Source: Pseudobowmanella zhangzhouensis
Lineage (GTDB): Bacteria > Pseudomonadota > Gammaproteobacteria > Enterobacterales > Alteromonadaceae
Length of the DNA stretch: 64,000 nt
NCBI RefSeq assembly: GCF_042662685.1
Contig: NZ_JBHSYO010000002.1
Location: forward strand, 310,001-374,000
Direction of reading: 5' to 3'
In this document: in pieces, positions 9,062 through 17,907 of the stretch
Numbering within the stretch: the first letter of the stretch is position 1
How the letters are laid out: each line of letters begins with the position of its first letter
Position numbers and translations under genes: made by a program
The notes under the pieces: model-generated
What the model was told of the DNA's origin: nothing
Seen by the model: the letters and a program-made list of their open reading frames with translations, nothing else
Database searches by the model: none

Positions 9062-9657
9062 TGAGCACCAATCTGACCTGGCACCAACATAAAATAGACA
9101 AAGCTGCACGCAGTCAAGCCAATGGCAACAGGCCTTTCGTCTTGTGGTTTACCGGCCTGAGCGGCTCTGGAAAGTCTACCATCGCCAACATTGTCGAACA
9201 AAAACTGCATGTAGCGGGCAAAAGCACCTATCTGCTGGATGGCGACAACATTCGCCACGGATTGTGTGGTGACCTGGGCTTTAGCGATAAAGATCGGGTG
9301 GAAAATATCCGTCGCATCGCGGAAGTGAGCAAGTTGTTTGTCGATGCTGGCGTCATCGTATTAACGGCTTTTATTTCCCCTTTTCGTGCTGACAGAAATG
9401 CGGCCAGACATATTCTCGCCGAAGGCGAATTTGTTGAAGTGTTTGTCGATACGCCCTTAGAAGAATGTGAGAAACGCGATCCTAAGGGCTTGTATAAGAA
9501 GGCTCGCAAAGGTGACATCCCCGATTTCACGGGCATTGGCTCGGCTTATGAAGCTCCTACCTCTCCGGAGATCCACCTGACCTGGAAAGGACAGAATGAA
9601 ATCACCGCTGCAGACGAAGTCATCGCACAACTCAAAACGCTGGGGTATCTGGCCTAA
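9061..9657 (+). CDS. cysC: Adenylyl-sulfate kinase CysC
   Basis: CysC phosphorylates adenosine 5'-phosphosulfate to PAPS. The 198-residue protein has the P-loop GLSGSGKST near residue 32, the DGDN motif, and the substrate-lid segment with DPKGLYKKAR. It overlaps both neighbours by one base (cysD stop and cysQ start), so translation is coupled. In enterics cysC follows cysN; here it sits between cysD and cysN. Confidence 0.96.
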   Translation: MSTNLTWHQHKIDKAARSQANGNRPFVLWFTGLSGSGKSTIANIVEQKLHVAGKSTYLLDGDNIRHGLCGDLGFSDKDRVENIRRIAEVSKLFVDAGVIVLTAFISPFRADRNAARHILAEGEFVEVFVDTPLEECEKRDPKGLYKKARKGDIPDFTGIGSAYEAPTSPEIHLTWKGQNEITAADEVIAQLKTLGYLA

Positions 9658-10418
9658 TGCAACGCAAAGATATTGAAGCAGTAATTGATATTGCCAGGCA
9701 AGCTGGTGAAGCGATTCTCGACATATACCAGCGTGATTTTGATGTAGAGACCAAACAGGATAGTAGCCCTCTGACCGAGGCGGATTTGGCATCCCATCAG
9801 GTGATCATAGATGGCTTGCAACGCATCAGTAACTTGCCAATATTATCGGAAGAAAGCGCCGAGATAAGCTGGCAAGAACGCCAACAGTGGGACAAGTTCT
9901 GGTTAATTGATCCCCTGGATGGCACCAAAGAATTCATCAAACGTAACGGTGAATTTACCGTTAACATCGCTCTGATAGATCAAGGTGAGCCGGTGTTTGG
10001 TGTCGTCTATGCGCCGGTATTGGATACGACCTACTGGGGAGCAAAAGAAATCGGTGCGTTTAAACAGTCAAATTTACAGACCCAGCCAATTCGCGTCACC
10101 AAGCACAAAGCAGGAGAAGTCTGGCAGGTTGTCGGTAGCCGCTCCCACCAGAGCCCGGAAATTAATGACTTTTTAACTGCGCTGGATGGTGACACTAATT
10201 TAGTCGCTATGGGCAGTTCGCTGAAATTGTGTCTGGTCGCGGATGGGACGGCCCATGTTTATCCGCGCTTAGGCCCGACCTGCGAATGGGACACGGCAGC
10301 CGCGCATGCCGTTGTTAGCGCAGCTGGCGGTATCGTTACTGAACATGGCTCTGGCCAATCACTCAAATATAACCAGAAAGAATCACTGCTTAACCCTTAT
10401 TTTGTGGTGAGTGCCTAA
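9657..10418 (+). CDS. cysQ: 3'(2'),5'-bisphosphate nucleotidase CysQ
   Basis: CysQ hydrolyses 3'-phosphoadenosine 5'-phosphate, the toxic by-product of PAPS reduction, and so belongs functionally with cysC. The 253-residue protein shows the inositol-monophosphatase-family metal motifs: the Glu pair in LSEESAE, DPLDGTKEF, and near the C-terminus CEWDTAAAHAVV. It overlaps cysC by one base and ends two bases before the cysN start. In many genomes cysQ is not in the cysDNC operon, so its placement here is notable. Confidence 0.95.
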   Translation: MQRKDIEAVIDIARQAGEAILDIYQRDFDVETKQDSSPLTEADLASHQVIIDGLQRISNLPILSEESAEISWQERQQWDKFWLIDPLDGTKEFIKRNGEFTVNIALIDQGEPVFGVVYAPVLDTTYWGAKEIGAFKQSNLQTQPIRVTKHKAGEVWQVVGSRSHQSPEINDFLTALDGDTNLVAMGSSLKLCLVADGTAHVYPRLGPTCEWDTAAAHAVVSAAGGIVTEHGSGQSLKYNQKESLLNPYFVVSA

Positions 10419-10420
10419 TT

Positions 10421-11827
10421 ATGATGAATCAAAACGAATTATTACAATCAGATATCCTCGCTTATCTGGAACAGCACGAAAGAAAAGATCTGCTGCGTTT
10501 TCTGACCTGTGGCAGTGTCGACGATGGCAAGAGTACGTTGATCGGCAGGTTGTTGCATGATTCTAAAATGATTTACGAAGACCAGTTGGCGGCGATTACC
10601 CGAGATAGTAAAAAAGTGGGTACCACCGGCGAAAAAGTTGATTTAGCTTTGCTGGTTGATGGTCTGCAGTCAGAGCGCGAGCAAGGAATTACTATTGACG
10701 TGGCCTACCGCTATTTTTCCACTGACAAACGGAAATTTATTATCGCGGACACGCCCGGACACGAACAATATACCCGCAATATGGTGACCGGAGCCTCCAC
10801 GTGCGATTTGGCTATCGTTATGGTCGATGCGCGAGCCGGGGTCAAAACCCAAACCAAACGTCACTCGTTCCTCGCATCCCTTCTCGGTATCAAACATGTC
10901 ATCGTCGCCGTCAATAAGATGGATCTTATGGGCTTTAACCGCGATGTGTATGAAACGATCCGAAAAGACTACCTGCGTTTCGCAGCACAACTAAATATCC
11001 CGGATATCCATTTTGTGCCGATTTCGGCGCTGGATGGCGACAACGTGGTCAATCCCAGTGAACATACCCCCTGGTATAACGGCCCTACCCTGATGTCTTT
11101 GTTAGAAACCATAGAGATATCCAAAGACGCCAGCGATGTTTTCCGTTTCCCGGTGCAATATGTCAACCGTCCCAATCTGGATTTTCGTGGTTTCGCCGGC
11201 ACAGTCGTATCAGGCAACATCCAACCAGGTGATGAGGTCATGGCACTGCCTTCAGGTAAAACCTCTAAAGTCAAAGCGATAGAAACGTTTGACGGGCAAT
11301 TGCCACAAGCCATTACGCCTATGGCGATTACCATCACATTAGAAGATGAAATTGATATATCCCGTGGCGATATGCTGATCAGGCCTGAGCAAATGCCTTG
11401 GGTTGGTAATAACTTTAAAGCGCATATTGTATGGATGGCCGAAGAACCGATGCTGCCAAATAAGCAATACGATTTTAAGTTTGCCACCAAGCTGGTGCCT
11501 GGCAGCATCAATGATGTGAACTATCTGATAGACGTTAATACACTGGAACAAAGCAACGGTACGCATTTACAACTCAATGAAATCGCCGTATGTGATGTTA
11601 AATTCAACCATCCGGTTGTGTGTGATGCCTATACTGAAAACCGCAGTACCGGCGCGTTTATTGTTATCGACCGTCTTACCAATGGCACAGTCGGCGCTGG
11701 TATGGTGTTGTCACATAATCATGATCAGAATAAAACACAGCAGTTTTCTGACTTCGAGTTGGAATTCAATCAGCTGGTCCGGAAGCATTTCCCACATTGG
11801 CAGGCACTAGATATCTCCAAACTCTAA
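10421..11827 (+). CDS. cysN: Sulfate adenylyltransferase subunit 1 (GTPase) CysN
   Basis: CysN is the GTPase subunit that drives the CysD reaction. The 468-residue protein has the elongation-factor-like G domain: GSVDDGKST (G1, near residue 31), DTPGHEQYTRNM (G3) and NKMD (G4), followed by two beta-barrel domains. It has no C-terminal kinase domain, unlike CysNC fusions, which fits the separate cysC. The permease gene downstream starts 2 bases after its stop. Confidence 0.96.
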   Translation: MMNQNELLQSDILAYLEQHERKDLLRFLTCGSVDDGKSTLIGRLLHDSKMIYEDQLAAITRDSKKVGTTGEKVDLALLVDGLQSEREQGITIDVAYRYFSTDKRKFIIADTPGHEQYTRNMVTGASTCDLAIVMVDARAGVKTQTKRHSFLASLLGIKHVIVAVNKMDLMGFNRDVYETIRKDYLRFAAQLNIPDIHFVPISALDGDNVVNPSEHTPWYNGPTLMSLLETIEISKDASDVFRFPVQYVNRPNLDFRGFAGTVVSGNIQPGDEVMALPSGKTSKVKAIETFDGQLPQAITPMAITITLEDEIDISRGDMLIRPEQMPWVGNNFKAHIVWMAEEPMLPNKQYDFKFATKLVPGSINDVNYLIDVNTLEQSNGTHLQLNEIAVCDVKFNHPVVCDAYTENRSTGAFIVIDRLTNGTVGAGMVLSHNHDQNKTQQFSDFELEFNQLVRKHFPHWQALDISKL

Positions 11828-11829
11828 TT

Positions 11830-13557
11830 ATGAATCTATTGCAGATATACGTTGTTGCGGTTTTGCTAATCACCATCGGGGCGTTGATCCTTTCAGAGCG
11901 ACGCCCCTCTTTTGTGTTTGCCCTCAGCACACTGGCGTTAATCCTGCCGGGGATCCTGTCACTTGAACAAGCGATTCAGCAAGTCAGTAATCTGGGTCTA
12001 ATCACGCTCGTATTGTTATTGCTGGTAAGTATGGCGGTGGACAAGACCTCGCTGATAAAGGGACTTGCCCACAAACTCGCTAATCAGGATTATTCGAAAA
12101 GTTTTATTCGTATCGTGGCATTAGCCTTTTCAACCTCGGCATTTTTAAACAATACCGCTGTGGTTGCGACATTATTGGGACCGGTTAAGCAAAGCCAGCA
12201 CTACGCCCCCTCAAAGCTGCTGATTCCGCTCTCTTATGCCGCCATTTTAGGCGGTACGTTAACTCTGATTGGTACATCAACCAACTTAATTGTCGATAGC
12301 TTTCTGATCCAACATGGACTGCCAGGCTTTTCATTTTGGGACTTTACCTTATATGGTGGCATTGCTGGCTTGAGCTGCTGTTTACTGATGTATTTTTTAC
12401 GCAATCAGTTACCGGATATCCCGTTAAGCCGGGAAAATTATCAACAGTATTTTGTTGAAGCGGAAGTATTGGCCGACTCTACGTTGATTGGGCGCTCTAT
12501 TGAGGAAAACGCCTTGCGTAATCTGCCAGAGCTTTATCTGGCAGAAATTATTCGCGGTGGTACGTTAATCAGCCCGGTAGCCCCCAATGAATTAATAGAA
12601 GCCGGTGACAAGCTCATTTTCACTGGTAATCTCAAACGCGTTGATACCTTACAACATATCCACGGCCTGCAACTGTTCGCGGAGAGTGATGGTTTGCTAA
12701 ATAAAAACCTCACGGAAGTCGTTATTAGCAATCGTTCCAGATTGATTGGTAAAACCTTAAAGCAAATTGGTTTTCGCGCACTTTTCGATGCCGCAGTGGT
12801 CGCTATTAGACGCGATGGCGAAAAAGTGTCAGGTAAACACGGCGATATTCGCCTGACTGCCGGTGATTTTCTGGTACTCGCGACGGGGCCTGATTTTCAT
12901 AGCCGCCATAACCTGATGAAAAACTTCTTTATCGTCAGCCAACATCGGTTTACCCGCAAACTCAGTAATCTCCAGGAATGGAGTACGCTGGGTGGCTTCT
13001 GCACTATCGTGCTTGCCAGTGCATTCGGATTTATCTCTTTAACCAGCGGTTTATTATGCCTGCTGATTGGATTGATATTTGTTGGTGTATTAAGCGGTGA
13101 TGAACTCAAACGCAATCTACCCCTAAATCTGATTTTAGTGATAGTCGGCGCATTGTCGCTGGCCAAAGCATTGGAAAATACCGGAGTGATCACGCTGTTA
13201 ACCGAGACGCTTTCTCCCGTCTTGCTGGAAACCTCCCCCTTTATCGCACTGGTCGCAATTTATCTGCTGACAGTGGTGATGACGGAACTAATGACCAACA
13301 ATGCAGCAGCAGCACTGATGTTCCCGTTCGCGTTTGGCATCAGTCTGGCGATTGGCGCCCCCCTCATGCCATTTGCGCTGGCGGTCGCCTTTGCCGCCTC
13401 AGCCAGTTTCATTAGCCCCTATGGCTATCAAACCAATCTGTTGGTCTTTAGTGCGGGTAATTACCGGACAAAAGACTTTATCCGCTTCGGCGTGCCGATA
13501 TCCCTGTTGTATTCAACAATCGTATTAGCCTTACTGAAGTGGCAATTTAATTTATAA
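11830..13557 (+). CDS. SLC13-family permease with two RCK_C domains, probable sulfate importer
   Basis: I chose ATG 11830, directly after the cysN stop, giving 575 residues. Two halves of hydrophobic helices flank a soluble part (about 205-375) with two repeated TrkA-C/RCK_C-type domains (the pattern IGRSIEENALRNLPELYLAEI recurs as IGKTLKQIGFRALFDAAVVAI). Each membrane half has a divalent-anion:sodium symporter signature: GTSTNL near residue 148, and TNNAAAALMFPFAF with YGYQTNLLV in the second half. As the last gene of the sulfate activation operon it most likely imports sulfate. Specificity is inferred from context. The bidirectional terminator at 13556 overlaps its stop. Confidence 0.88.
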   Translation: MNLLQIYVVAVLLITIGALILSERRPSFVFALSTLALILPGILSLEQAIQQVSNLGLITLVLLLLVSMAVDKTSLIKGLAHKLANQDYSKSFIRIVALAFSTSAFLNNTAVVATLLGPVKQSQHYAPSKLLIPLSYAAILGGTLTLIGTSTNLIVDSFLIQHGLPGFSFWDFTLYGGIAGLSCCLLMYFLRNQLPDIPLSRENYQQYFVEAEVLADSTLIGRSIEENALRNLPELYLAEIIRGGTLISPVAPNELIEAGDKLIFTGNLKRVDTLQHIHGLQLFAESDGLLNKNLTEVVISNRSRLIGKTLKQIGFRALFDAAVVAIRRDGEKVSGKHGDIRLTAGDFLVLATGPDFHSRHNLMKNFFIVSQHRFTRKLSNLQEWSTLGGFCTIVLASAFGFISLTSGLLCLLIGLIFVGVLSGDELKRNLPLNLILVIVGALSLAKALENTGVITLLTETLSPVLLETSPFIALVAIYLLTVVMTELMTNNAAAALMFPFAFGISLAIGAPLMPFALAVAFAASASFISPYGYQTNLLVFSAGNYRTKDFIRFGVPISLLYSTIVLALLKWQFNL

Positions 13558-13584
13558 AAAAACCGGCAGCCGCCGGTTTTTTTT
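13556..13584. terminator. Bidirectional rho-independent terminator (cys operon / cysS)
   Basis: AAAACCGGC and GCCGGTTTT form a stem around a 4-base AGCC loop, with A- and T-tracts on either side, so it works for the rightward cys operon and the leftward cysS. The cysS stop lies at its right edge. Confidence 0.93.
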
Positions 13585-14962
13585 ATGCTTTGCGCCAGGT
13601 TGTGCCCTGTGGCCCATCCAGCAACACGATGCCCATGGCCGTAAGCTCATCGCGGGCTTTGTCAGCGGCCGCCCAGTCTTTACTGCTGCGCGCTTCATTT
13701 CTAACCTGAATCAACCGCTCGATATTCGCTACGTCCACGTCGTCATCCTGGCCCTGTAAAAACGCTTCCGGCACTTGCTGTAGCAGCCCCATCACCCCAG
13801 CCAGGTATTTCAGGGTCGCGGCTAATGATGAGACATTATCTGGCTCGGCAGATTTGGCAATGTTTAATTCACGCGCTAACTCAAATAACACTGAATAAGC
13901 TTCCGGCGTATTAAAATCATCATTCATCGCCGCGTCAAACCGCGTTACGTAGTCATTAAGTAGTGTTTGACCCGCTTCGATTTGAACGCCCTGCAAGGCA
14001 GTATACAAACGTTCTACAGAGGCTCGCGCTTGTTTCAGGTTGTCCTCTGAATAGTTCAGTTGACTCCGATAATGCGCCGACATCAGAAAATAACGTACAG
14101 TTTCAGCGTCATGTTCTTGCAGAACATCGCGCAGGGTAAAAAAGTTACCCAGTGATTTGGACATCTTTTCTTCATTAACCTGCACCATGCCGGTATGCAC
14201 CCAATAATTCACATAGGGCGTGTCAAATGCGCAGCAGCTTTGCGCGACTTCGTTTTCATGGTGCGGGAAGATTAAATCTGAGCCACCACCATGAATATCG
14301 AAGTGGGTGCCTAAATGTTTGCTGTTCATTGCAGAACATTCAATATGCCAGCCCGGACGTCCTTCACCCCATGGCGAAGACCAGCTAGGCTCACCGGCTT
14401 TGGCCGCTTTCCATAATACAAAATCCAGCGGATCTTGTTTGTCACGGGCCACTTCTACCCTTGCGCCGGCCTGCAACTGTTCCAAATCCTGACGGCTCAA
14501 TTCGCCATATTTATCAAACGTGCTGACATCAAACAACACATCGCCATCATCAGCCACATAAGCATGACCACGAGCAATCAGACGTTGAATCACGTCAATG
14601 ATCTCAGGCATATGCGTGGTCACACGTGGTTCAATATCAGCCGGCAACAGGCCAATAGCATTAAAATCTTCATGCATCATGGCAATGGTGCGGGCGGTTA
14701 ATGCATCGCAGGTTTCACCATTGGCATTAGCACGTTGAATAATTTTATCGTCTACGTCAGTAATGTTGCGTACATATGTCACGTCATATCCGCTGTGACG
14801 TAAAAACCGCACCATCAGATCGAAATTCAGGTAGGTTCTGGCGTGGCCCATATGGCACACGTCATATACGGTAATGCCGCACACATACATACCCACCTTG
14901 CCGGCAACCAGCGGTTTAAACGCCTCTTTTTGTCGGGTTAAGGTGTTATAAATGTGTAGCAT
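13583..14962 (-). CDS. cysS: Cysteinyl-tRNA synthetase
   Basis: This class I synthetase charges tRNA-Cys. I chose ATG 14962, giving 459 residues starting MLHIYNTLTRQKEAF, with a GGAG site 8 bases upstream; the longer frame to 15031 adds a non-homologous tail. The HIGH motif appears as HMGH (CHMGHART) and the KMSKS loop is intact (KMSKSLGN). Zinc-binding Cys/His residues are present (VCGITVYD, HIECSA, HHENE). It is convergent with the sulfate operon that supplies cysteine synthesis and divergent from ppiB. Confidence 0.97.
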   Translation of the reverse strand: MLHIYNTLTRQKEAFKPLVAGKVGMYVCGITVYDVCHMGHARTYLNFDLMVRFLRHSGYDVTYVRNITDVDDKIIQRANANGETCDALTARTIAMMHEDFNAIGLLPADIEPRVTTHMPEIIDVIQRLIARGHAYVADDGDVLFDVSTFDKYGELSRQDLEQLQAGARVEVARDKQDPLDFVLWKAAKAGEPSWSSPWGEGRPGWHIECSAMNSKHLGTHFDIHGGGSDLIFPHHENEVAQSCCAFDTPYVNYWVHTGMVQVNEEKMSKSLGNFFTLRDVLQEHDAETVRYFLMSAHYRSQLNYSEDNLKQARASVERLYTALQGVQIEAGQTLLNDYVTRFDAAMNDDFNTPEAYSVLFELARELNIAKSAEPDNVSSLAATLKYLAGVMGLLQQVPEAFLQGQDDDVDVANIERLIQVRNEARSSKDWAAADKARDELTAMGIVLLDGPQGTTWRKA

Positions 14963-15093
14963 GCAGAAAACTCCGTATCGTAAAAAATGAGCGCAAAGTT
15001 TATCACTGCCCAGACTGATTCGCATCCGCAATTAGACCCATTTAGCGGTTATGAGGTAGAATCGCGCCCTAAACAATAAATCCGGAACACAAA

Positions 15094-15588
15094 ATGGTTA
15101 ACCTGCACACAAATTACGGCGTCATTACGCTAAACATGCTGACTGAACAAGCGCCAAACACGGTTGAGAATTTCCTGAACTATGTCAGAGAAGGCTTCTA
15201 CGACAACACTATTTTTCACCGTGTTATCGATGGTTTTATGATTCAGGGCGGCGGTTTTGAACCGGGTATGCAACAAAAAGCCACCAATGCGCCAGTTAAA
15301 AACGAAGCGAATAATGGTGTAGCCAATAAACGCGGTACCGTAGCAATGGCACGTACCATGGATCCCCACTCGGCCAGCAGCCAGTTTTTCATTAACGTAA
15401 ATGACAATGGATTTTTAAACTTCCGCAGCGAGACCTCCGATGGCTGGGGTTATTGCGTATTTGCCGAAGTGGTTGAAGGCATGGACGTAGTCGACAAAAT
15501 CAAAGCGGTGCGCACCGGCAATGCGGGCTTCCATCAGGACGTGCCGGTTGAAGATGTCATCATCGAAAAAGCCGTTATAAGCGAGTAA
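15094..15588 (+). CDS. ppiB: Peptidyl-prolyl cis-trans isomerase B (cyclophilin)
   Basis: A 164-residue cytoplasmic cyclophilin without signal peptide. The active-site segments are complete: FHRVIDGFMIQGGG with the catalytic Arg, MARTMDPHSASSQFFINV, and the Trp of GWGYCVFAEV. It starts 131 bases from cysS on the other strand, and the two probably share a divergent promoter region. lpxH follows after 6 bases, so both are cotranscribed, the order known from enterics (cysS / ppiB-lpxH). Confidence 0.96.
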   Translation: MVNLHTNYGVITLNMLTEQAPNTVENFLNYVREGFYDNTIFHRVIDGFMIQGGGFEPGMQQKATNAPVKNEANNGVANKRGTVAMARTMDPHSASSQFFINVNDNGFLNFRSETSDGWGYCVFAEVVEGMDVVDKIKAVRTGNAGFHQDVPVEDVIIEKAVISE

Positions 15589-15594
15589 CGCAAT

Positions 15595-16317
15595 TTGGCA
15601 ACGTTATTTATTGCCGATCTGCATTTATCAGAAAGCCGCCCGGATATCCTGGCGGCTTTCGAACGTTTTATCGAACAACATATTCGCGGTATCGATGCCC
15701 TGTACGTTCTGGGCGATCTATTTGAAGCCTGGATTGGTGATGATGACCAGTCAGTATTTAATCAGCAGGTCAAGGCACTGTTTCAACGGGTCGCTATGCA
15801 GCGGGTCCCCATGTATTTTATCCACGGCAACCGGGATTTTTTGATTGGCCAACGCTTCGCCAATGAAACCGGGATGCAATTGCTACCCGAGCAGCAAGTT
15901 ATCGAACTGTACGGCACTCCCACCTTGATTATGCACGGCGACACACTGTGTACAGATGACGAGGCTTACCAAAAGTTTCGTAAACGCTCACGGTCGCTCT
16001 GGTGGCAACGTATGATTCTGTCTCTGCCACTAATCTGGCGACGCAAAATAGCCAAAAACGCCCGACAGCGTTCTATGCAGGCCAATCAGTACAAAAGTGA
16101 AGCGATTATGGATGTGAATCAGCTGGCTGTTGAGCGTTCAATGCGTGATGCCGGTGTTCAACGTCTTATTCATGGGCATACCCATCGCCCGGCAATTCAT
16201 GAATTTTCCCTGGCGGATAAAGCCGCCCAACGCATTGTATTGGGTGACTGGTATGAGCAAGGTTCATGGTTAGTGGTCACGCCTGACGCTGTCCGTTTGG
16301 AAAATACGCCTCTTTGA
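15595..16317 (+). CDS. lpxH: UDP-2,3-diacylglucosamine diphosphatase LpxH
   Basis: LpxH removes UMP from UDP-2,3-diacylglucosamine to give lipid X in lipid A synthesis, at the inner membrane surface. The start is TTG 15595: it gives MATLFIADLHL, the enteric N-terminus, and no in-frame ATG precedes it after the ppiB stop. The 240-residue protein has all calcineurin-type metal motifs: DLHLS, GDLFEAWIGDD, HGNRDFLIG, HGDTLCTDD and HGHTHRP. The ribosome site is poor, so translation is probably coupled to ppiB. Confidence 0.95.
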   Translation: MATLFIADLHLSESRPDILAAFERFIEQHIRGIDALYVLGDLFEAWIGDDDQSVFNQQVKALFQRVAMQRVPMYFIHGNRDFLIGQRFANETGMQLLPEQQVIELYGTPTLIMHGDTLCTDDEAYQKFRKRSRSLWWQRMILSLPLIWRRKIAKNARQRSMQANQYKSEAIMDVNQLAVERSMRDAGVQRLIHGHTHRPAIHEFSLADKAAQRIVLGDWYEQGSWLVVTPDAVRLENTPL

Positions 16318-16325
16318 GCGGAGGG

Positions 16326-17081
16326 TTACACTGGTACCCCACTGTGGAACTTGAATTCACTATCGGCGCCTGTAATCAGGGATTTTTCTACCCCGGCAAA
16401 ATAGGCCACCCGCGGCGCTAAATCATCTTCCGTTAACATTTGAGCCAGACTGAGATAATCCTGATAGTGACGTGCTTCTGAGCGAAGCAGGGACACATAA
16501 AAGTCGCTTAATCGCTGTTCAACCAAAGGCGCCAGCGCAGCAAAGCGTTCACAACTGCGCGCCTCAATAAATGCCCCACAAATCAATCTATCTACCAGCG
16601 TAGCCGGTTCATGGGTGCGTACGTGTTTGAGTAAACCGGCTGCATACTTACCCGCTTCAATATTCTGATAAGGCACATTCATTTCATGCATAATTTCCAG
16701 CACCTGATAGAAATGATGCAATTCTTCTTTAATCAGCAACACCATCTTATCAATCAGGTCCTGTTCAAATGCCGAACTGGATTTTGGGATCATGGCTTTT
16801 TTCAGCGTGTTGAATTTGCTTAGTTCCCGCCAATCCCCTTCGCGTCGGTATACGTAAGCTTCATAAGGTTTTAACCAGTTAAGCAGCGCGTCGCCGCTGT
16901 CTTTGTCCACCGCATATTTGCGGATCATCAGCATCGCCGCTTGCGCAGCTTTTAGTTCGCACAACAAATGATCGATCAAGAGTACCGGTAGGTTGTCAGG
17001 TTTCACTGCCAGCTGTAACCAGGCGTTGGGCGTTTCACAGGTGAGAAACTGTCGGATTGGCGCTAATAAGTCAGAATACAT
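16326..17081 (-). CDS. miaE: tRNA-(ms2io6A)-hydroxylase-type diiron protein, MiaE
   Basis: MiaE hydroxylates the isopentenyl group of the modified adenosine at position 37 of tRNAs reading U-initial codons, using a diiron centre in a ferritin-like four-helix fold. The 251-residue protein shows the expected Glu/His pattern: DHLLCELKAAQ, EELHHF, EARSCERF and SEARHYQDYL. It sits alone, convergent with lpxH (8-base gap) and divergent from the Yip1 gene. Its substrate requires MiaB and MiaA products made elsewhere. Confidence 0.92.
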   Translation of the reverse strand: MYSDLLAPIRQFLTCETPNAWLQLAVKPDNLPVLLIDHLLCELKAAQAAMLMIRKYAVDKDSGDALLNWLKPYEAYVYRREGDWRELSKFNTLKKAMIPKSSSAFEQDLIDKMVLLIKEELHHFYQVLEIMHEMNVPYQNIEAGKYAAGLLKHVRTHEPATLVDRLICGAFIEARSCERFAALAPLVEQRLSDFYVSLLRSEARHYQDYLSLAQMLTEDDLAPRVAYFAGVEKSLITGADSEFKFHSGVPV

Positions 17082-17176
17082 CTTGCAAACACTGGGTTAA
17101 AACCCGTGCATTTTATCCTGATTACGCCAGGATGTCGTTAAGGCAAAAAATATATGGTTATTTTTTGACTTGATTG

Positions 17177-17205
17177 TTGACTTTTTGAACGATCTTAAGG
17201 ATTCT
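17177..17205 (+). promoter_or_regulatory. Possible sigma-70 promoter of the Yip1 gene
   Basis: TTGACT (17177-17182) is followed after 17 bases by GATTCT (17200-17205), about 54 bases before the ATG. The -10 half matches the consensus only in part, so this is tentative. Confidence 0.25.
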
Positions 17206-17258
17206 GAATTTAACAAGTTGTTAACTTTTACAACATTTGCACAACAGAGGTAAAAGCT

Positions 17259-17855
17259 ATGATTCTGAATCACTTATGGGGTTTATACGCTCACCCAAAA
17301 GAAGAATGGCAGACAATCGAAAAACGCCATGAAAGTTTATCCCACAGTCTATCTCATATATTGCTGGTAGCGCTGATCCCAGCACTGTGCAGCTATTACT
17401 CAGCCGTACATATGGGCTGGAGTATCGGAGTTGGCGATCCCATCGTGCTGACTGAGTCCAGCGCCGCGTTTGTCTCTGTAGGCATGTATGCAGGCCTAAT
17501 CGCCGGTGTATTTGCGCTGGCTTACCTTATCCAATGGATGGGTGTCACCTTTGACGCCAGACCATCCTTTGCGCAAGCGATGGAACTGGCCGCTTATACA
17601 GCGACCCCTCTGTTTATGGTCGGCTTTGCCGCACTTTACCCGGTGTTATGGTTTGTTGCGCTGGTTGGTCTGATTGGACTGAGCTATTCAGTTTACCTGC
17701 TCTATGCTGGCGTACCTATTCTGATGGACATTGAAGAGGAAAAAGGCTTTATCTACTCTAGCTCGGTAGTAACCTGTGGGTTGGTACTGCTGGTCAGCCT
17801 GATGGCTGGGTCGGTCATCTTATGGAGCTTTGGCGCCGGTCCGGTTTTAGCCTAA
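17259..17855 (+). CDS. Yip1-domain inner membrane protein, YohC-like
   Basis: The 198-residue protein has about five hydrophobic segments from residue 30 onward and the Yip1-type start ILNHLWGLYAHPKEEWQTI, close to the enteric inner-membrane protein YohC. AGAGG lies upstream of the ATG. It is monocistronic: divergent from miaE and closed by a strong terminator. The function of bacterial Yip1 proteins is not established. Confidence 0.85.
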   Translation: MILNHLWGLYAHPKEEWQTIEKRHESLSHSLSHILLVALIPALCSYYSAVHMGWSIGVGDPIVLTESSAAFVSVGMYAGLIAGVFALAYLIQWMGVTFDARPSFAQAMELAAYTATPLFMVGFAALYPVLWFVALVGLIGLSYSVYLLYAGVPILMDIEEEKGFIYSSSVVTCGLVLLVSLMAGSVILWSFGAGPVLA

Positions 17856-17873
17856 AACAATCAACCTCATTCG

Positions 17874-17904
17874 AAAAAAACCGCTCATTTGAGCGGTTTT
17901 TTTT
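17874..17904. terminator. Bidirectional rho-independent terminator (Yip1 gene / purF)
   Basis: AAAAAACCGCTC and GAGCGGTTTTTT pair across an ATTT loop, with tracts on both sides, between the convergent Yip1 and purF genes. Confidence 0.94.
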
Positions 17905-17907
17905 ATG

